Shown here: positions 25,080-32,723 of the stretch, piece by piece
How the letters are laid out: every line of letters starts with the position of its first letter
Position numbering within the stretch: position 1 is the stretch's first letter
Source: Rhodobium orientis
GTDB lineage: Bacteria; Pseudomonadota; Alphaproteobacteria; Rhizobiales; Rhodobiaceae
DNA length: 64,000 nucleotides
Assembly (NCBI RefSeq): GCF_003258835.1
Contig: NZ_NPEV01000002.1
Location: 132,188 to 196,187, forward strand
Direction: 5' to 3'
The notes under the pieces: generated by a model
Seen by the model: the letters and a program-made list of their open reading frames with translations, nothing else
Database searches by the model: none
What the model was told of the DNA's origin: nothing
Made by a program: the position numbers and the translations under genes

Positions 25080-25777
25080 GGCGCTCCGAAGATCGTGTCG
25101 GCCAGAGCCCCGAGGCTCGGCAGCCTGAGGTCCGGTTCGGTGAACGCCTTCGGCTCCGGCGAGGCGCCGTAGCCCGGCTGGTCGTGGCGGCGCTCGATCC
25201 AGCACACGGTATAGCCGAGCTCGCGGGCAACGCCGATGTCGTGGTGCTGGCTCTGGGCGACGTGCAGGATCTCGTCCCGGGAATAACCGAAGGCCGACTG
25301 GCGGCCCCGGTTGTAGTCGAAGAAACGCGGATCCGGCTTGGCGCATAGCGTCTCGTCGCAGGTCACCGCGTCGTTGAACGGCAGGCCGAGCCGGTGATTG
25401 TAGGCGCTGTAGGCGGTGCGGTCCGCATTGGTCATGGCAACCAGGCGGAACCGGGTGCGGAGGCGGGCAAGCGCTTCGGCGGAATCGTCAAAGGCCGGCC
25501 ATTCCAGTACCGAAAGCTGGAAATCCCGCGCCGCCTGGGGCGTCGCCGGAAGGCCGAGTTCCCTGGCGATATGCAGATAGACTTCAACGAACGCCTCGCT
25601 GGAACGCCCGTAATTGAGGTCCCGGCCGGCCATGTACGGCCCGAAGATGTCGTCATCGGAAAGCCCGGCGGCCGCCGTGCCCCCGATGCGGCGCACGGCG
25701 TCGAGGACGCCCTTTTCAAAATCGATGCAGGTGCCGACGATGTCGAAGGTCAGCACTTTGAAACGGGCGAAATCCAT
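25076..25777 (-). CDS. HAD superfamily hydrolase, haloacid dehalogenase-like
   Basis: 233 residues of the L-2-haloacid dehalogenase-like HAD group. The nucleophile is Asp12 in TFDIVGTCIDF, followed by Thr in AMTNADRT (motif II), Lys in CAKPDPRFFDY (motif III) and the acidic motif IV region HVAQSQHHDIGVARELG. Cys replaces the common Leu in the first motif. It could be a phosphatase or a dehalogenase. It is the first gene of a two-gene operon with the flavoenzyme, divergent from a LysR gene. Confidence 0.84.
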   Translation of the reverse strand: MDFARFKVLTFDIVGTCIDFEKGVLDAVRRIGGTAAAGLSDDDIFGPYMAGRDLNYGRSSEAFVEVYLHIARELGLPATPQAARDFQLSVLEWPAFDDSAEALARLRTRFRLVAMTNADRTAYSAYNHRLGLPFNDAVTCDETLCAKPDPRFFDYNRGRQSAFGYSRDEILHVAQSQHHDIGVARELGYTVCWIERRHDQPGYGASPEPKAFTEPDLRLPSLGALADTIFGAP

Positions 25778-25876
25778 GTGCAGCTCGCTTGTCTGTGGCT
25801 TGGGTCCGCCAAGGTTGTTGCAGGAAACGGGCGTTCGGCAATTGTCAAAAATATTTGGGTATCATAACCTCACCTT

Positions 25877-26815
25877 ATGACAACGCTCCGCCGCAGACTG
25901 CCGTCGCCGGGATCCCTCTTCGTCTTCGAAGCCGCGGCGCGCTGCGAGAATTTCACCCATGCGGCGGCCGAACTGAACGTCACCCAGCCGGCGGTCAGCC
26001 GCGCCCTGGCGATGCTTGAGGCGCATATCGGCGCCCAGCTCTTCCAGCGCGGCAGGCCCGGCGTTCGGCTGACGGAAGACGGAAAACGCCTGAAAACGGC
26101 CGTCCAGAGCGCCTTTGCCGAAGTCGAAGAGGCCCTGCACGAGATCGAGGAACGGCGCACCGGCAAGTCGCAGGTGACGATATCGGTCTCCACCGCCTTC
26201 ACCAATCACTGGCTGATGCCCCGGATCACCCGGTTCCAGACTGCGTTCCCCGATGTCGACCTGCGCTTCCAGCTCATCCCCGGACCGGTCACTGGTGGCC
26301 TCGGCGATGTCGATATCGCCATGCGCTACGGCGCCCCTGGCGAGATCCCCGGCCGTTTTATCATGCAGGAGGCTTATGTCCCGGTCTGTGCGCCCGGCTA
26401 TCTGCAGACGATGCGCGGCGGCAGCGCCGCGCTGATCCTGCTGGAGGGCGATGCGCCGGACAGGCTGGCGTCTGTGGAGACACGCTCGCTTGGGACGCCC
26501 CACGCACGTCTCACCTTTTCCGACTATTCCGTCGTCGTGCAGGCCGCCCTCGTCGGCCAGGGCATCGCCGCCGGCTGGCTCAACATCGTTTCGCACTGGA
26601 TGGGCGAGGGGCGCCTGGTGCCGGCAAGCCGGACGCTCAAGGTGCCGGGCCGCGAATGCCGGCTGCAGATCCGTGATGAGGGTCCGCGCTCCGAAGTGGT
26701 ATCGGCGGTCGCCGACTGGCTGCTGGAAGAAATGCAATCCGACCTCGCGACGATCGACGCCAGCCATCCCGAACTCGGCCTCGGCGCGATCCTTACCCCC
26801 GGAGCGGCGGCATGA
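25877..26815 (+). CDS. LysR family transcriptional regulator (GcvA-like)
   Basis: 312 residues. The winged helix-turn-helix is at about 8-66 (SLFVFEAAARCENFTHAAAELNVTQPAVSRALAML), followed by the effector domain with DVDIAMRYGAPGEIPG, typical of GcvA-like regulators. It is 99 bases from the divergent HAD/flavoenzyme operon, which it probably controls. Its last codons overlap the start of a second LysR gene (ATGA), an uncommon tandem arrangement. Confidence 0.88.
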   Translation: MTTLRRRLPSPGSLFVFEAAARCENFTHAAAELNVTQPAVSRALAMLEAHIGAQLFQRGRPGVRLTEDGKRLKTAVQSAFAEVEEALHEIEERRTGKSQVTISVSTAFTNHWLMPRITRFQTAFPDVDLRFQLIPGPVTGGLGDVDIAMRYGAPGEIPGRFIMQEAYVPVCAPGYLQTMRGGSAALILLEGDAPDRLASVETRSLGTPHARLTFSDYSVVVQAALVGQGIAAGWLNIVSHWMGEGRLVPASRTLKVPGRECRLQIRDEGPRSEVVSAVADWLLEEMQSDLATIDASHPELGLGAILTPGAAA

Positions 26816-27720
26816 CCGTGAACCCCGCGATCTACGAAGCCTTCCAGGTCATCATGCGCTCCGGCACGGTGTCGGGCGCTGCGGAAATCCTGGGGCGCAG
26901 CCAGCCGGCCGTCAGCCGGATGATCGACAAGCTCGAACAGAGCCTCGGCGTCAAGCTGTTCGAGCGCCGCCGGGGCCGGGTGGTGCCGACCCACGCTGCC
27001 CATCTGCTGCTCGACGAGGTCGAAAAGCTCTTCGTGTCGCTCGCCTCCCTCGACGATTTCGGCCGCCGCCTGGAGGAGGGCCTGGAGCAGGGCGTCGGCA
27101 TCGCCTGCCTGCCCGCATTGGGCCTCGATTTCATGCCCGAGGTCATCGCCCGCTTCTGCCGCGAGCGGCCGCAGGCGCGCGTCGCCCTCAATGTGCGCAT
27201 GTCCGTCAGCGTGGAGAAATGGGTGGCGACCCAGCAGGTCGACTTCGGCCTTGCCGAAACGCCGTTCCTCCTGTCCGGTTTCCGGACGCGGATTTTCGCC
27301 GACACCGTCTATGTGGCGGCGATCCCCGCCGGCCATCCCCTGGCCGGCGAAGAGGTTCTGCGTCCGGAGCACCTGCGGGATCACAGGCTGGTCGGATGGG
27401 CCGTGACGGTGTCCGCGCGGCGGACCTTCGACGACATCATGCAAGGGGCGGGGATCGCCCCGCGCCAGGTCATCGAGAGCACCATGTCGGCGCCGATCTG
27501 CAACATGGTCAAGCGCGGCCTCGGCGTCGCCATCGTCGATCCGTTCACCGCCTGGGCGTACCGCGATCCGGGCCTCGTCTACCGCCCCTTCCGGCCGCAC
27601 CTTCCCTGCCGGATCGCGCTGTTGCAGCCGGAAACGCGGGGCCCGAGTTCGCTGGCGACCGAGCTGATCGGCCAGGCCGAAATCCTGCGCGACGAGGTGC
27701 TGGCCACGGTCCTCGAATAA
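26812..27720 (+). CDS. LysR family transcriptional regulator
   Basis: 302 residues with helix-turn-helix at about 5-63 (IYEAFQVIMRSGTVSGAAEILGRSQPAVSRMIDKLEQ) and an effector domain resembling those of opine/arginine-type LysR proteins (NOCCAT-like, inferred from general pattern). It overlaps the preceding LysR gene by 4 bases, so both are made from one message. It lies just before a dyad at 27737-27767 and the amine catabolic operon, which it may regulate. Confidence 0.86.
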   Translation: MTVNPAIYEAFQVIMRSGTVSGAAEILGRSQPAVSRMIDKLEQSLGVKLFERRRGRVVPTHAAHLLLDEVEKLFVSLASLDDFGRRLEEGLEQGVGIACLPALGLDFMPEVIARFCRERPQARVALNVRMSVSVEKWVATQQVDFGLAETPFLLSGFRTRIFADTVYVAAIPAGHPLAGEEVLRPEHLRDHRLVGWAVTVSARRTFDDIMQGAGIAPRQVIESTMSAPICNMVKRGLGVAIVDPFTAWAYRDPGLVYRPFRPHLPCRIALLQPETRGPSSLATELIGQAEILRDEVLATVLE

Positions 27721-27736
27721 TCGATAAATGCGGATC

Positions 27737-27767
27737 CTTTCATTATGCGTCCTGCGCATATTGAAAG
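27737..27767. promoter_or_regulatory. Near-perfect 13-bp dyad, candidate operator
   Basis: CTTTCATTATGCG and CGCATATTGAAAG are inverted around TCCTG with 12 of 13 positions paired. It is AT-rich, 17 bases after the LysR stop and about 50 bases before the flavoenzyme gene. There is no T-run, so an operator is more likely than a terminator, though a terminator for the LysR pair is not excluded. Confidence 0.55.
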
Positions 27768-27815
27768 GAGTATTTTGCATTTTGAATCCGGTTGGAGGCC
27801 GTTTTTCATATTCCA

Positions 27816-29345
27816 ATGAAAAGGGCCGCCAACCGTGCTGAGGAACAGGAGACCTATGACGTCGTCGTGATCGGCGGCGGCGTCAACGGTACTGCGGCGT
27901 TGCGCGAGCTGACCAGAGCCGGCTACCGCACGTTGCTGGCCGAGGTCGACGACTTCGCGTCCGGCGCCAGCGGCCGTTCCTCGCGGATGCTGCATTGCGG
28001 CCTGCGCTATTTCGAGACCGAGCATCCGGTCTGGGACATCATTCGCCATCCTCTGCGTTTTGCTCGTGCCGCCGACATGGCCCGCCAGGCGATGCTGGCG
28101 CGGACCGAACTCGCCGGGGACGAGACGGTCGCAACCCGCGCCATCGAACTCTCCTTCCCGGTCTGGGACGACGGGCCCTATCCGCGCTGGCAGCTCGATC
28201 TCGGCATCCGGCTCCTGGGGCTGCTCGGGCCGAGCGATCCGCCGCTCGACCGGCGCGTGCGCAACGCCGAGGAGGCCCGCCACCATCCGATCGGCAAGCA
28301 TTTGCGCGACCAGGACACCCTGCGCGGCATGGTCAGCGTGCGCGAGTACCTGTTCGGCGCGCCGGAGCGGCTGTGCGTCGACAACGCCGTCGACGCCGAG
28401 GCTCATGGCGCCGACATCTGCCTTCAGACCCGCGCCGAAATCCGCGAACGCGATGCCGTAAGCCTCTGGCGTGTCGCCCTGGAAGATGTGGAGACCGGAG
28501 ACTTCCGGGAAGTGCGGGCGCGCACCGTCCTTAACATGGCCGGCACCTGGGCCGACGACGTCGGCACCTTCGGCAAGCGGCTCGTGCGCGGCACCAAGGG
28601 CGCACACATCATCCTCCGCCTGCCGGCGGGCTATGCCAACCGGGGCATCGCCACCCTGCACCGGCGCGGCTATCCGTTCTACGGCCTGCCGCTCGGCGAC
28701 GACCGCTATTATTTCGGCCCGACCGAAACCCTCTTCGACGGCGATGCCCACGACATCCGGGTCGAGGCGGAGGACCTTGAGTTCCTCATCGGCGAGACCA
28801 ACCACCTGCTTCCCGGACTGAACCTCACGCGCGCCGACATCGAGCAATGCTGGGCCGGCGTGCGACCGCTCACCCACGACCCCGACCGCCCGATGGGCGC
28901 AAGGGAGCGCACGGTGCACGACCTTGCCGACAAGGGCTTCGACAACGTTCTGGCGATGACCGCAGGGCCGGTCATGAGCCATCGCAGCGCCGGCCGCGAA
29001 ATGCTTGCAAGGGTTCGCTCCAAAATCGGGAGTCCCCAGCGTGCCGCCGTTCGCACCCCGCAGGGACCTGGAGACAACCAGGCCGATGCGGAGGTGCGGG
29101 CGGTGACGAAAGAACATGCCCACGACCTGCACGGCGTCCTGGTGCAGCGCACCGGCGCCGTTTGGGAAGGGCTCCTCGGTCCGGAGCGGGTCGGCCGCAC
29201 GGCCGAAAAGCTGGCGCCCTTGTTCGGCTGGGACGCCGGGCGTACACAACGTGAGGTTACCGCCTTTCTCGCTCGCCAGGAGCGGGAATTCGGCCCGCCG
29301 GACGGGGCCGACACCACACTGCGAACTGCCGGATCAGATCGATAA
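27816..29345 (+). CDS. FAD-dependent oxidoreductase, GlpD-like
   Basis: 509 residues resembling aerobic glycerol-3-phosphate dehydrogenase: FAD motif GGGVNG at about 20-25, then DDFASGASGRSSRMLHCGLRYFE (the GlpD SSxxxHGGLRYL segment with Cys in place of one Gly), TKGAHIIL, FGPTET and a C-terminal helical domain (EVRAVTKEHAHDLHGVLVQRTG). The cysteine change and the operon partners suggest a substrate other than glycerol 3-phosphate. Start uncertain: ATG at 27816 has GGAGG 17 bases upstream; a TTG at 27792 is the alternative. Confidence 0.78.
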   Translation: MKRAANRAEEQETYDVVVIGGGVNGTAALRELTRAGYRTLLAEVDDFASGASGRSSRMLHCGLRYFETEHPVWDIIRHPLRFARAADMARQAMLARTELAGDETVATRAIELSFPVWDDGPYPRWQLDLGIRLLGLLGPSDPPLDRRVRNAEEARHHPIGKHLRDQDTLRGMVSVREYLFGAPERLCVDNAVDAEAHGADICLQTRAEIRERDAVSLWRVALEDVETGDFREVRARTVLNMAGTWADDVGTFGKRLVRGTKGAHIILRLPAGYANRGIATLHRRGYPFYGLPLGDDRYYFGPTETLFDGDAHDIRVEAEDLEFLIGETNHLLPGLNLTRADIEQCWAGVRPLTHDPDRPMGARERTVHDLADKGFDNVLAMTAGPVMSHRSAGREMLARVRSKIGSPQRAAVRTPQGPGDNQADAEVRAVTKEHAHDLHGVLVQRTGAVWEGLLGPERVGRTAEKLAPLFGWDAGRTQREVTAFLARQEREFGPPDGADTTLRTAGSDR

Positions 29346-29381
29346 CGACACCACCGGCCAACACCACCAGAGGAGTTCGAT

Positions 29382-30224
29382 ATGATGAAACTGAAGACAA
29401 TCGTCGGCGCGATCGCCATAGCGGTCGCGACCGTCGGCAGCAGTTCCGCCCAGGACGTCCAGAACGACCGCTTCAAGGAAGTGCTCGATCGAGGCGTCCT
29501 GCGTGTCGGCGTCCAGGGCGCGTTCCGGCCGTGGGCCTTCCGCTCCCCGGACGGCGCCCTGCAAGGCATCGAGGTGGATCTGGCAAAGACCGTTGCCGAC
29601 CGCATGGGCGTCAAGCTCGAGCCGATCGTCATCACCTCGGCCAACCGCATGGAGTTCCTCAAGCAGGGCAAGGTCGACCTCTTGATCGGCGCCATGTCGG
29701 ACCGTCCCGACCGCCGCAAGGTCGTCGGCATCATCGAGCCCGCCTACTGGACCTCGGGCCCGACCCTGATGGCCAAGGAAGGCGTCATCAAGTCCTGGGA
29801 CGACATCAAGGGCAAGCCGGTCTGCGGCAAGCAGGGCGTCTTCTACAACAAGATCGCCGAGACCGAATTCGGCGCCAACGTCATCGCCTTCGGCGGCAAC
29901 ACCGAGGCCAAGCAGGCGCTGCGTTCCGGCAAGTGCATCGCCTGGGTCTATGACGACACCTCGATCGCCGCCGATCTGGCGAGCGGCGAGTGGGAAGGCT
30001 TCGAGATGCCGGTCGATACCGTGTTCTCCAACCCGTGGGGCGCGGCCGTTCCGCTGGAAGAACAGAGCGGCATCTGGGGCGCCTTCATGGCCGGCATGGC
30101 CTACAACTGGCACAAGGACGGCACGCTGATCGAGCTGGAGAAGAAGTGGGGCGTCAAGCCGTCGCCCTGGCTCGCCAAGATGCACGAGCAGCTCACCTAC
30201 GATAACAGCTATCTCAACAACTGA
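29382..30224 (+). CDS. ABC transporter substrate-binding protein, polar amino-acid type
   Basis: Periplasmic solute-binding protein family 3 member, 280 residues, with a signal peptide (AIAVATVGSSSA). The core features are LDRGVLRVGVQGAFRPWAFRSPDG, LQGIEVDLAKTVADRMG and KQGKVDLLIGAMSDRPDRRKVV. The ligand is probably an amino acid or small zwitterionic amine. A CAGAGGAGTTCGAT ribosome site precedes it. First transporter gene of a four-gene importer set (29382-32653); a hairpin follows it. Confidence 0.87.
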   Translation: MMKLKTIVGAIAIAVATVGSSSAQDVQNDRFKEVLDRGVLRVGVQGAFRPWAFRSPDGALQGIEVDLAKTVADRMGVKLEPIVITSANRMEFLKQGKVDLLIGAMSDRPDRRKVVGIIEPAYWTSGPTLMAKEGVIKSWDDIKGKPVCGKQGVFYNKIAETEFGANVIAFGGNTEAKQALRSGKCIAWVYDDTSIAADLASGEWEGFEMPVDTVFSNPWGAAVPLEEQSGIWGAFMAGMAYNWHKDGTLIELEKKWGVKPSPWLAKMHEQLTYDNSYLNN

Positions 30225-30263
30225 CGGTTGCTCGGATAATCTGGCATTCCGACATGTGAACGG

Positions 30264-30303
30264 GGCGGCGCGCCGGCGCGAAAAAAACGCCGGACACGCC
30301 GCC
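30264..30303. terminator. Stem-loop between binding-protein and permease genes
   Basis: Arms 30264-30278 (GGCGGCGCGCCGGCG) and 30288-30303 (CGCCGGACACGCCGCC) pair except for a small internal mismatch, around a loop CGAAAAAAA. It probably stabilises the binding-protein mRNA and reduces read-through into the permeases. The stem between tctC and tctB has the same position relative to its binding-protein gene. Confidence 0.6.
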
Positions 30304-30327
30304 CGTGGCAGATAGCAGGTTTTCGCC

Positions 30328-31074
30328 GTGCTGGATCTCTTTGCGCCATTCTTTCAGCGGCTCTACGAAACGACGGGGGTGAACTTCACCCCGTTCTACG
30401 ACCCCTATGACTGGGGGCGGCTGCTTGAGGGCATGTGGGTGTCCGTCAAGCTGATCCTTGCGGTCATTGCCGTGTCGATGGTGATCGGGGTGGTCGGCGC
30501 CGGCGCCCAGACCTCCAAGCTGCGCATCGTGCGCTTCCTGGTCGCCGCCTATATCGAGATCTTCCGCAACACGCCGCCGATCGTGCAGCTCCTGTTCTTC
30601 TATTTCGGCCTCGGCGCGATCACGCCCCGGGTCGACATGGGCGGTTGGTACGAACCGATCATCGGCTCCTTCGGCTGGGCGGTCATCGCGCTCGGCATCT
30701 TCGGCGGCAGCTACAATGTGGAGATCTTCCGCTCCGGCGTCGACGCGGTGCCGGAAACCACCAAGGAGGCGGCCGACGCGCTCGGTTTTTCCGACTTCAA
30801 GATCTTCGCCTACATCACCCTGCCGCTGGCCTTCCGGTTCAGCCTGCCGGCGCTGACCAACAACGTCATCAGCCTGGCCAAGACCTCCTCGCTCGCCTAC
30901 GTCATCGCCGTTCCGGAGATCACCTACACGCTCAGCAACATCTGGTCGGACAGCGTCAACGTGCCGGAAATGATGGTCCTTCTGTTCCTCTACTACATCG
31001 TGCTGGTGGCGGTCATCGCCTGGCTGATGGGCTGGCTGGAACGCAAGCTGGCGCTGCCGGGATACGGCCAATGA
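30328..31074 (+). CDS. ABC transporter permease, polar amino-acid type
   Basis: 248 residues, GTG start, HisM/GlnP-like inner-membrane permease with about five or six membrane helices. The coupling segment ETTKEAADALGFSDFKIFAYITLP is the EAA motif, and FRNTPPIVQLLFFYFGLG is the typical family segment. It forms the channel with the next permease, whose start overlaps its stop (ATGA). Confidence 0.87.
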   Translation: MLDLFAPFFQRLYETTGVNFTPFYDPYDWGRLLEGMWVSVKLILAVIAVSMVIGVVGAGAQTSKLRIVRFLVAAYIEIFRNTPPIVQLLFFYFGLGAITPRVDMGGWYEPIIGSFGWAVIALGIFGGSYNVEIFRSGVDAVPETTKEAADALGFSDFKIFAYITLPLAFRFSLPALTNNVISLAKTSSLAYVIAVPEITYTLSNIWSDSVNVPEMMVLLFLYYIVLVAVIAWLMGWLERKLALPGYGQ

Positions 31075-31877
31075 CGCGCACCATGTCCGTCACCGCGCTC
31101 TCCCGCATCACCTGGCGCGCGCCGGCACTGACCGCCGTGCTGTGCCTGGCCTCGCTCACCGTCGCCGCGCAGGGCACCGATGGTACCCGGGTCTCGGCGC
31201 TGTCGACGCTCGTCGTCTGGATTCCCTTCATCCTGAAGGGCTTCCTGCTCAACCTCATCATGAGCATTCTGGCGATGGCGATCGCCACCGTCGCCGGCGT
31301 CATCCTCGGCTTCATGCAGATCAGCCCGAGCGTGATCCTGCGCGTGCCCGCCAAGCTGTTCACCCAGCTCTTCCGCAATTCGCCCTGGCTGGTCATCCTG
31401 TTCGCCATCATGCTTCTGCTGCCGTTCCAGGTGACGCTGCCCGGCGGCGACAAGATCCTTATCCCCGACTGGGTTAAGGCGACCGTCGGCTTTGCGCTGC
31501 CGGTGATGGCCAATATCGCCGAGATCCTGCGCGGCGCCGTACTGTCGATCCCGTCCGGCCAATGGGAGAGCGCGGAAAGCCTTGCCTTTTCCCGCCGCCA
31601 GACCCTGCGCTACATCATCCTGCCCCAGTGCATCCGGCGCATGCTGCCGCCCTGGATGAACTGGTACGCGCTGTTGATGCTGATGACGCCGATGGCCGCG
31701 ATCCTCGGCGTCAACGAGGCGCTGGGCAACACCCAGGCGGCCATGGAGGCCGCCGGCTCCCACCCGGAATTCCTGATCCCCTTCTACCTGTTCCTGATGA
31801 CGATCTTCTTCGTCTTCATCTACCCCATCTCGATCTACACCCGCCGGCTGGAACGCCGCTTTTCGGCGGGGTCGTGA
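31071..31877 (+). CDS. ABC transporter permease, polar amino-acid type
   Basis: 268 residues, second permease of the importer. Helices include [28 protein letters not shown] and [19 protein letters not shown]; the coupling loop reads [25 protein letters not shown]. The start at 31071 is fixed by the 4-base overlap with the preceding stop. A longer open frame upstream lies inside the first permease and is not real. Confidence 0.86.
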   Translation: MTRTMSVTALSRITWRAPALTAVLCLASLTVAAQGTDGTRVSALSTLVVWIPFILKGFLLNLIMSILAMAIATVAGVILGFMQISPSVILRVPAKLFTQLFRNSPWLVILFAIMLLLPFQVTLPGGDKILIPDWVKATVGFALPVMANIAEILRGAVLSIPSGQWESAESLAFSRRQTLRYIILPQCIRRMLPPWMNWYALLMLMTPMAAILGVNEALGNTQAAMEAAGSHPEFLIPFYLFLMTIFFVFIYPISIYTRRLERRFSAGS

Positions 31878-32653
31878 CAAGAGTGAGCCTGAGCATGCAG
31901 CCCGCATCGACCTGGACCCCGGACCAGCCCATCGTGGCGCTCCGGGACGTGCACAAATCCTTCGGCTCCTTCGAGGTTCTGAAGGGCATCGACCTTGAAG
32001 TGATGAAGGGCGAGGTCATCTGCATCATCGGCCCGTCGGGATCCGGCAAATCCACCCTGGTGCGGACCATCAACGGTCTGACCCCGGTGACCAGCGGCTC
32101 GGTCACCGTCGAGGGCCAGGAGGTGCATGACGCAAAGCTCGACAAGCTGGCGCTGAGGCGCAAGGTCGGCATCGTCTTCCAGCAGTACAACCTGTTCCCG
32201 CACCGCACCGTCCTCGACAACATCATGATGGCGCCGCTGCTGGTGCTGCGCGAAAAGAGGGACGACGTCGAGGAGCGCGCCCGCGCGCTGCTCGCCAAGG
32301 TCAAGCTCATCGACAAGGAAGACGCCTATCCGGCCGAGCTTTCCGGCGGCCAGCAGCAGAGGGTGGCGATCGCCCGGAGCCTCTGCATGCGGCCCGACGT
32401 CATGCTGTTCGACGAGGTCACCGCAGCGCTCGATCCGGAAACCGTCAAGGAAGTGCTGGTCACCATCAAGGAGCTGGCGTCCGACGGCATGACCTGCGTC
32501 CTCGTCACCCACGAGATGGGCTTTGCCCGCGAGATCTCCGACCGGGTCTATTTCACCGACCACGGCCGGATCGTGGAAAGCGGCCCGCCCGACGCGATTT
32601 TCGAATGCCCCCAGGACCCCCGCACGCGCGAGTTCCTCTCCAAGGTCCTCTGA
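31874..32653 (+). CDS. ABC transporter ATP-binding protein, polar amino-acid type
   Basis: 259 residues, ATPase of the importer: Walker [11 protein letters not shown]-loop FQQYNLFPH, signature [15 protein letters not shown], Walker [15 protein letters not shown] (the catalytic Glu is kept, while Thr replaces the common Ser) and switch His in VTHEMGFA. The GTG at 31874 overlaps the previous stop (GTGA), which fits coupling; GTG at 31883 or ATG at 31895 are possible starts. It energises uptake by the two permeases. Confidence 0.87.
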   Translation: MTRVSLSMQPASTWTPDQPIVALRDVHKSFGSFEVLKGIDLEVMKGEVICIIGPSGSGKSTLVRTINGLTPVTSGSVTVEGQEVHDAKLDKLALRRKVGIVFQQYNLFPHRTVLDNIMMAPLLVLREKRDDVEERARALLAKVKLIDKEDAYPAELSGGQQQRVAIARSLCMRPDVMLFDEVTAALDPETVKEVLVTIKELASDGMTCVLVTHEMGFAREISDRVYFTDHGRIVESGPPDAIFECPQDPRTREFLSKVL

Positions 32654-32723
32654 CGCGGGCCCCCAAAAAAAGATTCCGGACGGGGTCACGCCCGAATTAC
32701 GTCCGCCTCCAGGAGACCATGCC

